NCBI GenBank assembly: GCA_016875715.1
Contig: VGOZ01000003.1
Location: 1-64,000, forward strand
Direction of reading: 5' to 3'
From: Chloroflexota bacterium
GTDB taxonomy: Bacteria; Chloroflexota; UBA6077; FW602-bin22
Length of the DNA stretch: 64,000 nucleotides
Shown here: piece by piece, positions 17,033 to 25,009 of the stretch
How the letters are laid out: each line of letters begins with the position of its first letter
Numbering within the stretch: position 1 is the first letter of the stretch
Notes under the pieces: generated by a model
What the model was told of the DNA's origin: nothing
Databases searched by the model: none
The model's input: the letters and a program-made list of their open reading frames with translations, nothing else
Program-made: the position numbers and the translations under genes

Positions 17033-18121
17033 GTGGCACCCACACGCGTCGGCATCATCGGCACGGGAACCATCGCCAACTCGCACGCGACCGCGCTGAG
17101 AGGCTACCCCGGAGGCCAGATCGTGGCGGTCTTCGACGTCCTGGGCGACCGAGCCCGCGACTATGCCGAGAAGTGGAACGTGCCCACGGTGTGCGGTTCG
17201 CTGGATGAGCTGCTCGCGCGCGGTTATGTCGACGCGGTCATCGTCTGCACGCCCCCCTTCGCGCACGCCGAACCGACGATGAAGGCACTCGAGGCGGGGA
17301 AGCACGTCCTGTGCGAGAAGCCCTTCGCGCTCGACCCGCACGAGGCCGAGCGCATGGTGCGCACCGCGGAGCGCGCCGGTAAGTTCCTCGCCTGTGCCTC
17401 CGGGCGCAATCGGTGCAGCGCCGCGCAACGCAAGGCGCACGCGATGATGGCGAGCGGTGAACTGGGTGACGTGTACCACGTGCGCTGGAGCCGCTGGCGC
17501 TTCCGCGGCCGGCCGGGCCATCACATCTTCCCCGAGAGCGCATGGTTCCTCGATCAGCGGCGTGCCGGTGGCGGCGCGATGATGGACATCGCCGTCTATC
17601 AGATCGACACGGTCCTCTGGTTGCTCGGGAATCCGCGAGTCACCTCGGTGATGGCCTCGATGCGGCAGATCACGGAGGAACCACCGGCGGGAGGCGTCAA
17701 ACAGGACGTAGAGGACCACGTCGTGATCATGGTTTCGTGCGAGGGCGGTAAGAGCGGAATCATCGAGACCGCATGGGTCGCAAATGTGAAGGGTGCCGAC
17801 GGATTCTTTGTCTTCGGCACGAAGGCAGGCCTGCGATTCGACCCACTCACGAAGATCACCGCGGTGCCGGTGGATGAGTCTTCTGGACTCCAGAGAATGC
17901 CGTGGATGGGCGGCGAGAGCTTCCGCTCCATCGAGGAGCAGGTACTCCTGGCGCCGGACAACTACAGCGACGACTTCGGCAGCATCACCCAGCAGTTCGT
18001 CGACGGTGTGGCCGCGGGCCGGCAGCCGTATACACCGGGGCGCGACGCGCTGGAGGTGACGCGGATAATCGACGCGGCGTACCGCTCGGTGCGCTCCGGA
18101 GCGATGGTCGCGCTCGCCTAG
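17033..18121 (+). CDS. Gfo/Idh/MocA-family oxidoreductase
   Basis: A 362-residue NAD(P)-dependent sugar or inositol dehydrogenase-like protein. The Rossmann motif is VGIIGTGTIANSHATAL, the catalytic Lys lies in CEKPFALDPHEAERM, and the C-terminal domain has GGGAMMDIAVYQIDTVLWLLG. GTG start at 17033. Convergent with the acetamidase/formamidase gene with a 4-nt overlap of the stops. Confidence 0.88.
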   Translation: MAPTRVGIIGTGTIANSHATALRGYPGGQIVAVFDVLGDRARDYAEKWNVPTVCGSLDELLARGYVDAVIVCTPPFAHAEPTMKALEAGKHVLCEKPFALDPHEAERMVRTAERAGKFLACASGRNRCSAAQRKAHAMMASGELGDVYHVRWSRWRFRGRPGHHIFPESAWFLDQRRAGGGAMMDIAVYQIDTVLWLLGNPRVTSVMASMRQITEEPPAGGVKQDVEDHVVIMVSCEGGKSGIIETAWVANVKGADGFFVFGTKAGLRFDPLTKITAVPVDESSGLQRMPWMGGESFRSIEEQVLLAPDNYSDDFGSITQQFVDGVAAGRQPYTPGRDALEVTRIIDAAYRSVRSGAMVALA

Positions 18122-19023
18122 CCAGGGAGCGGCCGGGGGAACGAGGCGTAGGCGGTTACGTCCATTCCTCCACAGTACTGACCGACGCGGATGTCGCCCG
18201 CCGCGCTGATCGCCATCGTCGCGGCGATCCGACCAAATCCGTACTGCTCTCCGAGGAGCTGCACGAGTCGCGCGGTCGCGGTGGTGAGGGCCACGTCGAT
18301 CGTCGGGCCGTGAGCGATTGCGACGATCCGGTCATCGGACTCGACCCATGGGAATCCGTGCGAGCCGCAGAATAGGCTCTCGACGCGCACCAACACCTCC
18401 GCGCCGATCTCAATGCCGGTTCCGGAGATCTCGGCGTCCCCCATGGAGGCGTGCACGTCTCCAAGTGCGAGCAAGGCGCCCTCGACCGCGACCGGGAGAT
18501 GGACGCGTGCGCCTGACCGGATCTCATTGCAGTCGAGATTCGAGCCGTGATCGCCGGGCGCAGCGGTGAGAAGCTCGCCGCGAGCCGGCGCAGTGCCGAT
18601 GACACCGACCATTGGACGAATCGGGAAGCGATGGCCACCCATCAAGAAGCGGTCGCCGACGATGGGCACGATGACGGCCTGATGCTCGTCGACGCGATCG
18701 ACCAGCGCACTCCCCGGACCGACCCTCACGTAACCGCGCGGTCCGATGTCGATGCGCTCGATCGTGACGACCAGTTCATCGCCAGTCCGACTACCCACGA
18801 CCCGCACCGGACCCGTCGCCGGATTGACGCGACGCCGGTCTCGAACAGCCAGATACGGCTCGAGGTCGTCGGCGTGATGGATGCGGCCAGTGGATGCGTC
18901 GTGCGTCTCGAACAGGATCTGGCTACCCGGCGCGACCTCGCACACAGGATCGAGGCCCGGAGTGAAGGCGTAGATGAAGTGCTCGCGCCATATCCGTTGC
19001 AGGGGAACCTCCACCGATGTCAC
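18118..19023 (-). CDS. Acetamidase/formamidase family protein
   Basis: 301 residues matching FmdA_AmdA: GSQILFETHDASTG, an HxxDDLEPYLAV segment, LLALGDVHASMGDAEISGTG and the C-terminal GDIRVGQYCGGMDVTAYASFP. Family enzymes hydrolyse formamide or acetamide to ammonia and the acid, often with Zn. ATG at 19023 gives MTSVEVPLQRIWREHF. Divergent from the DUF4149 gene with about 36 bp between. Confidence 0.87.
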   Translation of the reverse strand: MTSVEVPLQRIWREHFIYAFTPGLDPVCEVAPGSQILFETHDASTGRIHHADDLEPYLAVRDRRRVNPATGPVRVVGSRTGDELVVTIERIDIGPRGYVRVGPGSALVDRVDEHQAVIVPIVGDRFLMGGHRFPIRPMVGVIGTAPARGELLTAAPGDHGSNLDCNEIRSGARVHLPVAVEGALLALGDVHASMGDAEISGTGIEIGAEVLVRVESLFCGSHGFPWVESDDRIVAIAHGPTIDVALTTATARLVQLLGEQYGFGRIAATMAISAAGDIRVGQYCGGMDVTAYASFPRPLPG

Positions 19024-19059
19024 AGCGCCAGGCGGACAATACGCGAATAGAATCCGTCG

Positions 19060-19650
19060 GTGCGATCCGCGGCCTCACCGCGCGCCGGTGAGAGCGCTCC
19101 GATTCCCTTTCCCCGCGCGCCAGATCCGGATGCCCGATGGCAGAAGCCTCTCCGTGCGATTCTCGGCTACGTCGAGTTCTTCGGGCTGGCGTTCTGGATC
19201 GGAGGTCTGGCTACCCTCGCGCTGCTGGCCCCGCTTTTGTTCCAGACGATCCCGTCCCGCGACCTGGCGGGTGAGGTCTTTGGCCGAAGCTTGGATCGTA
19301 TCCTGCCGCTCCTTGCGATCTGCGTCGGGCTCCTGATCTGCGCGACCGCGACCCGCCAGGCAATCGATCGCCCGAGCGATCCGCTGGGGTTCATCAACTG
19401 GCTCGTCGTCATCGCGATGGCCGGGATTATCGGATACGTAATCCTCGGTGTGATCGGCGAGATGCGGATCCTGCGGATGGCGATGCCTTTGCCCCTCGAG
19501 AGCACCGCGCCGGACGATCCCCTGCGTGTGGCGTTCAACGCCGTGCACCGTCGCGCCGAGCAGATGATGGCTGTGGCCTTCGTGCTAGGCCTGATTCTGG
19601 TTCCGTTGCTGCGCCGCCGGTGGCATGCCGATCGAGTGACCTGGCCATAG
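19060..19650 (+). CDS. DUF4149-like four-helix membrane protein
   Basis: 196 residues, with hydrophobic segments at about 36-58 (YVEFFGLAFWIGGLATLALLA), 84-102 (LLAICVGLLICATA), 116-138 (WLVVIAMAGIIGYVILGVIG) and 168-186 (MMAVAFVLGLILVPLL). The FWIGG...PLLFQTIPSRDLAGEVFG pattern is like DUF4149/TMEM205-type proteins. Function unknown. The N-terminal about 30 residues are polar, and the real start may lie nearer the first helix. It overlaps the next ORF by 31 nt. Confidence 0.65.
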   Translation: MRSAASPRAGESAPIPFPRAPDPDARWQKPLRAILGYVEFFGLAFWIGGLATLALLAPLLFQTIPSRDLAGEVFGRSLDRILPLLAICVGLLICATATRQAIDRPSDPLGFINWLVVIAMAGIIGYVILGVIGEMRILRMAMPLPLESTAPDDPLRVAFNAVHRRAEQMMAVAFVLGLILVPLLRRRWHADRVTWP

Positions 19651-20381
19651 GGACGATTGATCCGGACTCGGACGGGGCTGATGTCACTCCGGACGAGCTT
19701 GACGACGAGGAGACTGGGCCGGGTCCGCGCGGGATCGTGCGCCTCGTGCGGAGCCAGGGTCGCCGCGCGATCGCCGTCGACGGCGTGGTCCAGTCGGTGG
19801 AGGTGCCGGAGGAGGCTTCGATCGCTGGCTACTGGCCAGAGATGCTGCCCCGGCGCCCAATAGGCCGGGCGCTCGTGCTCGGCATGGGTGGCGGCACGAT
19901 CGCTCACCTGATCCTTCGCGAGCATCCCGCGGCGCGGGTCTGCTCGGTTGACGACGATGCGCGCATCATCGAACTCGCCCGACGCAACGCTCGGTTCCGT
20001 CTGGACGACCCTCGAATTGAGATCGTTCTCGGTGACGCGTTCGCCCATGTGCGCGCGCTCGTCGCTCAGGGCAAGACGTTCGATCTCATCGCGGTCGACC
20101 TCTTCCGCGCCGGCGAGGTCGTGCGCGCGGCGTTCGCACGGCCCTTCCTGCGCCGGCTGGACGCCCTGTGCAACGCCGGAGGCGTGGTGACGTTCAACCT
20201 GATCCGCGATCGGCGCACGGCACGGATCATCCGGCGCGTCGCGCAGCACCTGCGCCTAATCGAGACACGTCTGATCGGACTGAACTGCGTTCTTCACTGC
20301 GAGAGCTCGGGCCTGAGCGGCATCTCGCGTGAGAGAGCCTCCACGCCGCGCCGGGCGCGGGGGCGACTCACCGACCGCTAA
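19620..20381 (+). CDS. Spermidine-synthase-like SAM-binding protein
   Basis: 253 residues. ALVLGMGGGTIAHLILREHP, SVDDDARIIELARRNA and IVLGDAFAHVRALVAQGKTFDLIAVDLF are the SpeE/methyltransferase core. The polyamine-binding N-terminal part of true SpeE is short, so it is probably one of the orphan spermidine-synthase-like proteins. The GTG at 19620 lies inside the upstream gene; a start further in is possible. The Arg-rich C-tail looks disordered. Confidence 0.68.
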   Translation: MACRSSDLAIGTIDPDSDGADVTPDELDDEETGPGPRGIVRLVRSQGRRAIAVDGVVQSVEVPEEASIAGYWPEMLPRRPIGRALVLGMGGGTIAHLILREHPAARVCSVDDDARIIELARRNARFRLDDPRIEIVLGDAFAHVRALVAQGKTFDLIAVDLFRAGEVVRAAFARPFLRRLDALCNAGGVVTFNLIRDRRTARIIRRVAQHLRLIETRLIGLNCVLHCESSGLSGISRERASTPRRARGRLTDR

Positions 20382-20518
20382 CGGCGTACCTGCGGCGTCG
20401 CGGTCGGCGCCCGAACGTTGAGCCGGTCCGGTGGATCCGACGCGCCGAGGGCGAGGTAGAACGCCAGGATCAGGATCAGGAGCGCCCCGGCGATGGCGTT
20501 GGCCCGTTTGCCCAACAC
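20378..20518 (-). CDS. Small single-pass membrane protein, 46 residues
   Basis: Too short for the ORF track. Read on the minus strand from GTG 20518: (M)LGKRANAIAGALLILILAF then YLALGASDPPDRLNVRAP... to a TAG. One clear transmembrane helix follows a basic N terminus, then a short Pro/Thr-rich extracytoplasmic tail (PTATPQVRR), a style seen in other surface proteins of this window. AGGCAGG sits 2 nt before the start. Its stop overlaps the convergent methyltransferase stop by 4 nt. It fills the otherwise empty gap 20.38-20.54 kb. Function unknown. Confidence 0.5.
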   Translation of the reverse strand: MLGKRANAIAGALLILILAFYLALGASDPPDRLNVRAPTATPQVRR

Positions 20519-20538
20519 GGCCTGCCTATGATATTCAG

Positions 20539-21075
20539 GTGCTCGACTACCTCTATCTGATCGTGACGGGTGCCGGGACGGCCCGCGAGTGCCCGGCCCT
20601 CGCGGGGCGTCTGATGCTGCTGGCCGAGCACCTGACAGTGGTGCTGACGCCGAACGCCGAGCGCATCGTCGCCCCGCGAGAGTTCACCCTCGCGTTCGGC
20701 GACCGGCCGGGATGCAGGCTCGTTGAGAGCTATTTCGACGTGGCGATCCTGCCACGACCGCCTCACGGCGCGGTCCTGGTGGCACCGTGCAGTTTCGCCT
20801 CGCTCAACAAGCTCGCCGCCGGCATTGCCGACAATCTCGCGCTGTCGATCGTTTCAGAGGCGATCGGGCGTCGCACGCCGGTCGCGGTCGCCGTCTCGGT
20901 GAATCAGTCGCTCTGGGACCATCCGATCACCGCGGAGTCGGTGGCGCGGCTCCGCGGGTGGGGAGTCCGCGTCCACGAACCGCGCGCCCTGGACGATCGG
21001 CTCACCATGGCGAGCCCCGATTTCCTGGTTGATGAGGCGCGGTCGATACTTCTCGGCGCACACGGCGGTCCGTGA
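20539..21075 (+). CDS. Flavoprotein of the HFCD family
   Basis: 178 residues from GTG 20539 (VLDYLYLIVTGAGTAREC). The PF02441 flavoprotein core is visible: VLVAPCSFASLNKLAAGIADNL is the classic FMN-binding/PAxxNT-like segment, and the later NQSLWDHPITAESVARLRGWG resembles PPC decarboxylase (CoaC/Dfp), UbiX and EpiD proteins. A CoaB domain is absent, so it is not a Dfp fusion. The longer ORF from 20431 adds Arg/Gly-rich residues overlapping the divergent small protein and is rejected as the start. Confidence 0.72.
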   Translation: MLDYLYLIVTGAGTARECPALAGRLMLLAEHLTVVLTPNAERIVAPREFTLAFGDRPGCRLVESYFDVAILPRPPHGAVLVAPCSFASLNKLAAGIADNLALSIVSEAIGRRTPVAVAVSVNQSLWDHPITAESVARLRGWGVRVHEPRALDDRLTMASPDFLVDEARSILLGAHGGP

Positions 21076-21111
21076 TAGGATGCCCGGCGACTTCTCGTTT
21101 GGACGTAGCCG

Positions 21112-21837
21112 ATGATGTCGCGAGCCACTCCTACTCGTCGCACCGTTGTGACCGCCCAATGTGCATTCTCGGTCGGCTTCTGCGGCGCCGGATCTCCCGT
21201 CCTACTCATCCCCGGTGGCGTGGGGACGAGCGCCGACTGGGACGCGACCGCAGCGGCCATCGGCGAGGCCGGGCGTGCCGTCATCATCCCGGACCTCCCG
21301 GGAACCGGCGGATCCGGGACTCCACGCGAGGGATATGACCGGGCGATCCTTGCGCGCTCGCTCGTTGTCCTCGTCAAGGCGCTGGGCCACGAACGGCTGG
21401 CGGTCGTCGGTCATGGGATCGGCGGGTTCCTGGCAATCGAGATGGCCGCGGCGACGCCCTACGTTGTCGAGCGACTCGTGCTCGTGGCCCCGACCATCGG
21501 CGGGATGGGCGAGCGCGTACGGCGATTGACCGCCGATGAAGCGATGGCCGAGCAGGCGCTCTATCAGCAAGCCAGCACCGACGAGCCGCTGATCAATCAC
21601 CTGCTGGGGGGGGCTGCGAGGACCGATGACGGGCCGCTCCTCGGCGCCATCGAATGCCCTACGCTTATCGTGCGGGGCGATAGCGATGCCACCTTCGGCG
21701 CCGAGCGCGCGCGGGCGGCCGGCCGACTGATCGGGAACGCTTTCGAGGCGACGATCGAGGGTGTCGGTCATCGCGTGCACGCGCAGCGACCGGCTGAGTT
21801 CGTCGATCTGATCGTTCGATTTCTGTCCGGGCGCTGA
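21112..21837 (+). CDS. Alpha/beta-hydrolase fold protein lacking the nucleophile Ser
   Basis: 241 residues with PVLLIPGGVGTSADWDATAAAI (oxyanion-hole region), VIIPDLPGTGGSG, and ECPTLIVRGDSDATFG and GVGHRVHAQRPAEF with Asp and His. The nucleophile elbow reads VVGHGIGGFLAIE: the expected G-x-S-x-G (or D in dehalogenases) has Gly in the nucleophile place. The rest of the fold looks intact. Either a non-catalytic member or a base error; GGG would need more than one change to give Ser AGC but only one to give AGG or TGG. Confidence 0.78.
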   Translation: MMSRATPTRRTVVTAQCAFSVGFCGAGSPVLLIPGGVGTSADWDATAAAIGEAGRAVIIPDLPGTGGSGTPREGYDRAILARSLVVLVKALGHERLAVVGHGIGGFLAIEMAAATPYVVERLVLVAPTIGGMGERVRRLTADEAMAEQALYQQASTDEPLINHLLGGAARTDDGPLLGAIECPTLIVRGDSDATFGAERARAAGRLIGNAFEATIEGVGHRVHAQRPAEFVDLIVRFLSGR

Positions 21838-21850
21838 TCGCCCGCCGTCG

Positions 21851-22519
21851 CTACTCGGGGACGTGTTGGCGAGCCCCCGCGGTGGCGATGCCATCCGGCC
21901 ACATCACGTTCCAGGGCGCGAGCGGGCGCGGCCGACCCGGAACTTGATGATGGGCCCGACAGCGCGCTTCGTACATTTCGGACGCCCCCACGGCGATCAA
22001 CGGCGCACCGTACTCGGCAGGCAACCCCCCGACCAGTCGCTGGGTTCGCGTCGCCGTCGGCGCGCCACAAGTTGCGCACACCGCGGTGAGTTTCGTGAGA
22101 CTGTCGGCGTTCGCCATGAGAGCCGGCATCGGTCCGAAAGGTTCGGCCCTGAAATCGAGGTCCAGCCCCGCCACGAGCACGCGCCGGTTCTGGCGCACCA
22201 GTTCTTCGCACACGGCGATGAGATCGAGACCGAAGAACTGCGCCTCGTCGATCGCCACGACCTCGGCTCTCGGATCGATCATGGCCCATAGGGTGGCTCC
22301 ATCTCGTACGGGCAGCGCCGAGACGCTAGTCCCATCGTGCGAGACGATCTCGACTGCAGAGTAGCGCGTGTCCAGCGCGGCCTTGAATGCCTGCACGTGC
22401 TGGCGCCCGATCAGCGCACGCCGCAGGCGGCGGATCAACTCCTCGCTCTTGCCAGAGTACATGCATCCAACAATCGCTTCCAGCGAGCCAGCGCGCCGGG
22501 GCATCGCCTCGTCGCACAC
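21851..22519 (-). CDS. tdk: Thymidine kinase (type II)
   Basis: 222 residues. The P-loop is IVGCMYSGKSEELIRRL and the Walker B/lasso region is VAIDEAQFFGLDL. The zinc-binding CATCGAPTATRTQRL and YEARCRAHH blocks are typical of type II kinases, which phosphorylate thymidine in salvage. The usual GPMFSGKT is here GCMYSGKS. A short non-conserved C-tail follows. Divergent from the CaiB gene, 23 bp apart. Confidence 0.93.
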   Translation of the reverse strand: MCDEAMPRRAGSLEAIVGCMYSGKSEELIRRLRRALIGRQHVQAFKAALDTRYSAVEIVSHDGTSVSALPVRDGATLWAMIDPRAEVVAIDEAQFFGLDLIAVCEELVRQNRRVLVAGLDLDFRAEPFGPMPALMANADSLTKLTAVCATCGAPTATRTQRLVGGLPAEYGAPLIAVGASEMYEARCRAHHQVPGRPRPLAPWNVMWPDGIATAGARQHVPE

Positions 22520-22542
22520 GATGCCGATGATACGCTAGCACC

Positions 22543-23742
22543 GTGTCAGGTCCCCTCGCCGGGTTGCGCGTTCTTGAATTGACCAACTTCATCGCCGGAC
22601 CCTTCTGCGGCTGCCTTCTGAGCGACCTGGGGGCGGATGTCATCAAGGTCGAGATCCCAGGTGTGGGCGATCATGCCCGCGTGCAACCGCCGATCGTCGG
22701 CGGCGATGGCGTCGGATTCATGGCCCTCAATCGCGGGAAGCGCAGCCTGGCGCTGAACATCAAGCGGGATGCCGGAAGAGAGGTCTTCCTTCGATTGGTC
22801 GACTCGGGCGATGCGCTCATCGAAAACATGCGCCCCGGCACGCTGGCCGATCTCGGTCTCGCGCCGGATGCGCTGATGGCACGGAATCCGGGTCTCATCG
22901 TTTGCAGTCTCTCCGGCTTCGGGCAGACGGGTCCATGGAGCGAGCGCGCCGGACTCGACCTGATCGCTCAGGCGATGTCGGGAATCATGAGCATCACCGG
23001 TGAACCCGGCGGCGCGCCCGTGAAATGCGGCGTGCCAGTTGCGGATCAGGTCTCCGCACTGTATGGCGCTCTGTCCATCACCGCCGCGGCGCACGAGCGG
23101 GCGCGTTCGCGCCGCGGCCAGCACATCGATCTGAGCCTCTTCGAGTGCGCGCTTTCGCTGGGCGTTTGGGAGACGGCGGCGTATTTTGGCACCGGCATCG
23201 TGCCGGGACCGATCGGCTCGGCACATCGCGCCGCGGCGCCGTACCAGGCGTTTCGCTGTGCCGACGGCTACATTACGTTCGGCGCGGTGACACCGGCGAG
23301 CTGGCACGGCGCGTGCGTGGCGCTCGGGCTGGAGCATCTGGAGCACGATCCCGGGTACGCGACGATCGCCGACAGAAAACTGCGAGAGATCGAACTCGCA
23401 TCGCAGATCGAGGACGTCACCGTTCAGCGACCGCGCGCCTACTGGCAGGGACGGCTCGAGATGGCGGGTGTGCCTTGTGGACCCATCCTGCGCTATGACG
23501 AGACGCTCGCGACGGATCACACCGTGGCGCGCGAGATGGTCGGGGAGTTCACTCATCCGCGCGCGGGGAGCATGCGCGCGGTCGCAAGTCCGGTGAAGAT
23601 GGGCCGGACCGCGGTGAGGCGCCCATCGGCGGCGCCGCTCCTGGGCGAACACTCCCGCGAGATCCTCCAGGAGATTCGGATCGGTGACGAGGAGATCGCC
23701 CGTCTGATCGATATTGGGATCGTCCAGGAGGGACGGCCGTGA
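22543..23742 (+). CDS. CaiB/BaiF-family (class III) CoA transferase
   Basis: 399 residues. LRVLELTNFIAGPFCGCLLSDLGADVIKVE, the acidic catalytic region with NRGKRSLALNIK, and LIVCSLSGFGQTGPW are diagnostic. Enzymes of this family move CoA between carboxylic acids such as formate/oxalate and carnitine. GTG start 22543. Its stop overlaps the next gene as GTGA, suggesting coupling with a glutamine-amidotransferase-like hydrolase. Confidence 0.9.
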   Translation: MSGPLAGLRVLELTNFIAGPFCGCLLSDLGADVIKVEIPGVGDHARVQPPIVGGDGVGFMALNRGKRSLALNIKRDAGREVFLRLVDSGDALIENMRPGTLADLGLAPDALMARNPGLIVCSLSGFGQTGPWSERAGLDLIAQAMSGIMSITGEPGGAPVKCGVPVADQVSALYGALSITAAAHERARSRRGQHIDLSLFECALSLGVWETAAYFGTGIVPGPIGSAHRAAAPYQAFRCADGYITFGAVTPASWHGACVALGLEHLEHDPGYATIADRKLREIELASQIEDVTVQRPRAYWQGRLEMAGVPCGPILRYDETLATDHTVAREMVGEFTHPRAGSMRAVASPVKMGRTAVRRPSAAPLLGEHSREILQEIRIGDEEIARLIDIGIVQEGRP

Positions 23743-24428
23743 GCGGTCCCTCGATTCTGTTGACGGTGGCGGCCCGGGCGCGCGATGAGATCGTCGAGCA
23801 ATACCGCTCGTTCGTGGCGCGCGAGGGCGCCCGTGTCACGGTCGTTCGGCCGGGCGATGCCGTGCCAGCGCGGATCGACGGTCTACTTCTGAGTGGAGGG
23901 GCCGATGTCGACCCGCGCGAGTACAGTCACGAGCCGGGATCGTTGACCCGCCCCGAACCGGAGCGGGACGCGTTCGAGCGTCCGCTCCTCGCGCGAGCCA
24001 TCCAGGCAAGTACGCCGGTCCTTGCGATCTGCCGCGGCTTCCAGCTTGTGAACGTCGTGTACGGCGGCACGCTCATCCAGCATCTGGAGGGGCACAGTCG
24101 AGATGAGATGGGCGAATCGCGCCTCCACCTCGTGCACGTGCGCCCGGGCACCCGGCTACGCGAGATTCTTGATGCGGGGATGGTGCAGGTGAACAGTTCG
24201 CATCATCAGGGAGTGGCCGACGATCAGATCGCACGCGGGCTTCACGTCTCGGCGCGGACCAACGAAGGGCTCATCGAGGGGATCGAGGCGCCAGATCGCT
24301 GGGTTGTCGGGGTGCAGTGGCATCCCGAGAGGAGCGACGAAGTCGATTCCAGCCATCGACGTCTGGCGGCGAGTTTCGTGCGCGCATCAGCCGTCGCCGA
24401 CGGTGCTTCGCGCCTGCCTGCGGTCTGA
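23739..24428 (+). CDS. Gamma-glutamyl-GABA hydrolase-like class I amidotransferase (peptidase C26)
   Basis: 229 residues of PuuD type. The nucleophile Cys is in PVLAICRGFQLVNVVYGG, the catalytic His-Glu in VQWHPERSD, and LSGGADVDPREY and NSSHHQGV are family blocks. Family members hydrolyse gamma-glutamyl amides. It is translationally coupled to the CoA transferase, which may indicate a shared catabolic pathway; the substrate is not evident. Confidence 0.87.
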   Translation: MSGPSILLTVAARARDEIVEQYRSFVAREGARVTVVRPGDAVPARIDGLLLSGGADVDPREYSHEPGSLTRPEPERDAFERPLLARAIQASTPVLAICRGFQLVNVVYGGTLIQHLEGHSRDEMGESRLHLVHVRPGTRLREILDAGMVQVNSSHHQGVADDQIARGLHVSARTNEGLIEGIEAPDRWVVGVQWHPERSDEVDSSHRRLAASFVRASAVADGASRLPAV

Positions 24429-24456
24429 AGTCGACATCGGCGAGACGCCGACCCGG

Positions 24457-24984
24457 CTACTCGCCCAGAAATCCCTGCGCGGCGCCCAGATGCGGCAGAA
24501 CGAAACTCTGCGTGCACTGGGCGATCTGGATCAGGTGGGCTCGATCGTGATGCACCCACTCGTTCACAATGTCCCCCACGGTGAGGAAGCCCACCTTCGG
24601 GTGATCGCCGCCACGGGTCAGATCGTCGCCGCGAAGGCGGAACACCAGAGCGACGCCCTCGTGGCGCATGGTCTGGAACTCGCGCGCAAGATCCGGCAGA
24701 CGGCGCGCGCAGTCGTTACGGCTAGCAGCGACCTCGTCGGGATCCCACCCCTGCAGCGCGGGACGATCCGCGGCAAGAATCTGGCGGATCCGCCCGGCAA
24801 AGCCACGCCGCTCTGCCTCGATGAGATGCCCCACGACCTGCCGCGCGCACCACTCCCGCGGCGCCGGATGGTGCGCCGACGCAGCTTCGGTCATCGCCAG
24901 TACCTCGCGGAGGATCGCCTCGCCACTCGCGCGAATCAGCTCCGATAGCTCGCCGGGACGAAGCGCCGGAGTCGTGTCACTCAT
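24457..24984 (-). CDS. DinB-family metal-binding four-helix protein
   Basis: 175 residues from ATG 24984 (MSDTTPALRPGELSELIRAS). The DinB/YfiT pattern is visible: a His in VVGHLIEAERRGFAGRI and two His in VHHDRAHLIQIAQ give the three-His metal site. Many such proteins use low-molecular-weight thiols as cofactor. The track ORF extends past the divergent ThDP gene start and is trimmed here. A second DinB-like protein lies at 27.8 kb. Confidence 0.8.
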   Translation of the reverse strand: MSDTTPALRPGELSELIRASGEAILREVLAMTEAASAHHPAPREWCARQVVGHLIEAERRGFAGRIRQILAADRPALQGWDPDEVAASRNDCARRLPDLAREFQTMRHEGVALVFRLRGDDLTRGGDHPKVGFLTVGDIVNEWVHHDRAHLIQIAQCTQSFVLPHLGAAQGFLGE

Positions 24985-25009
24985 CGAAGCGCGATTGTAG
25001 ACTGGCTCG

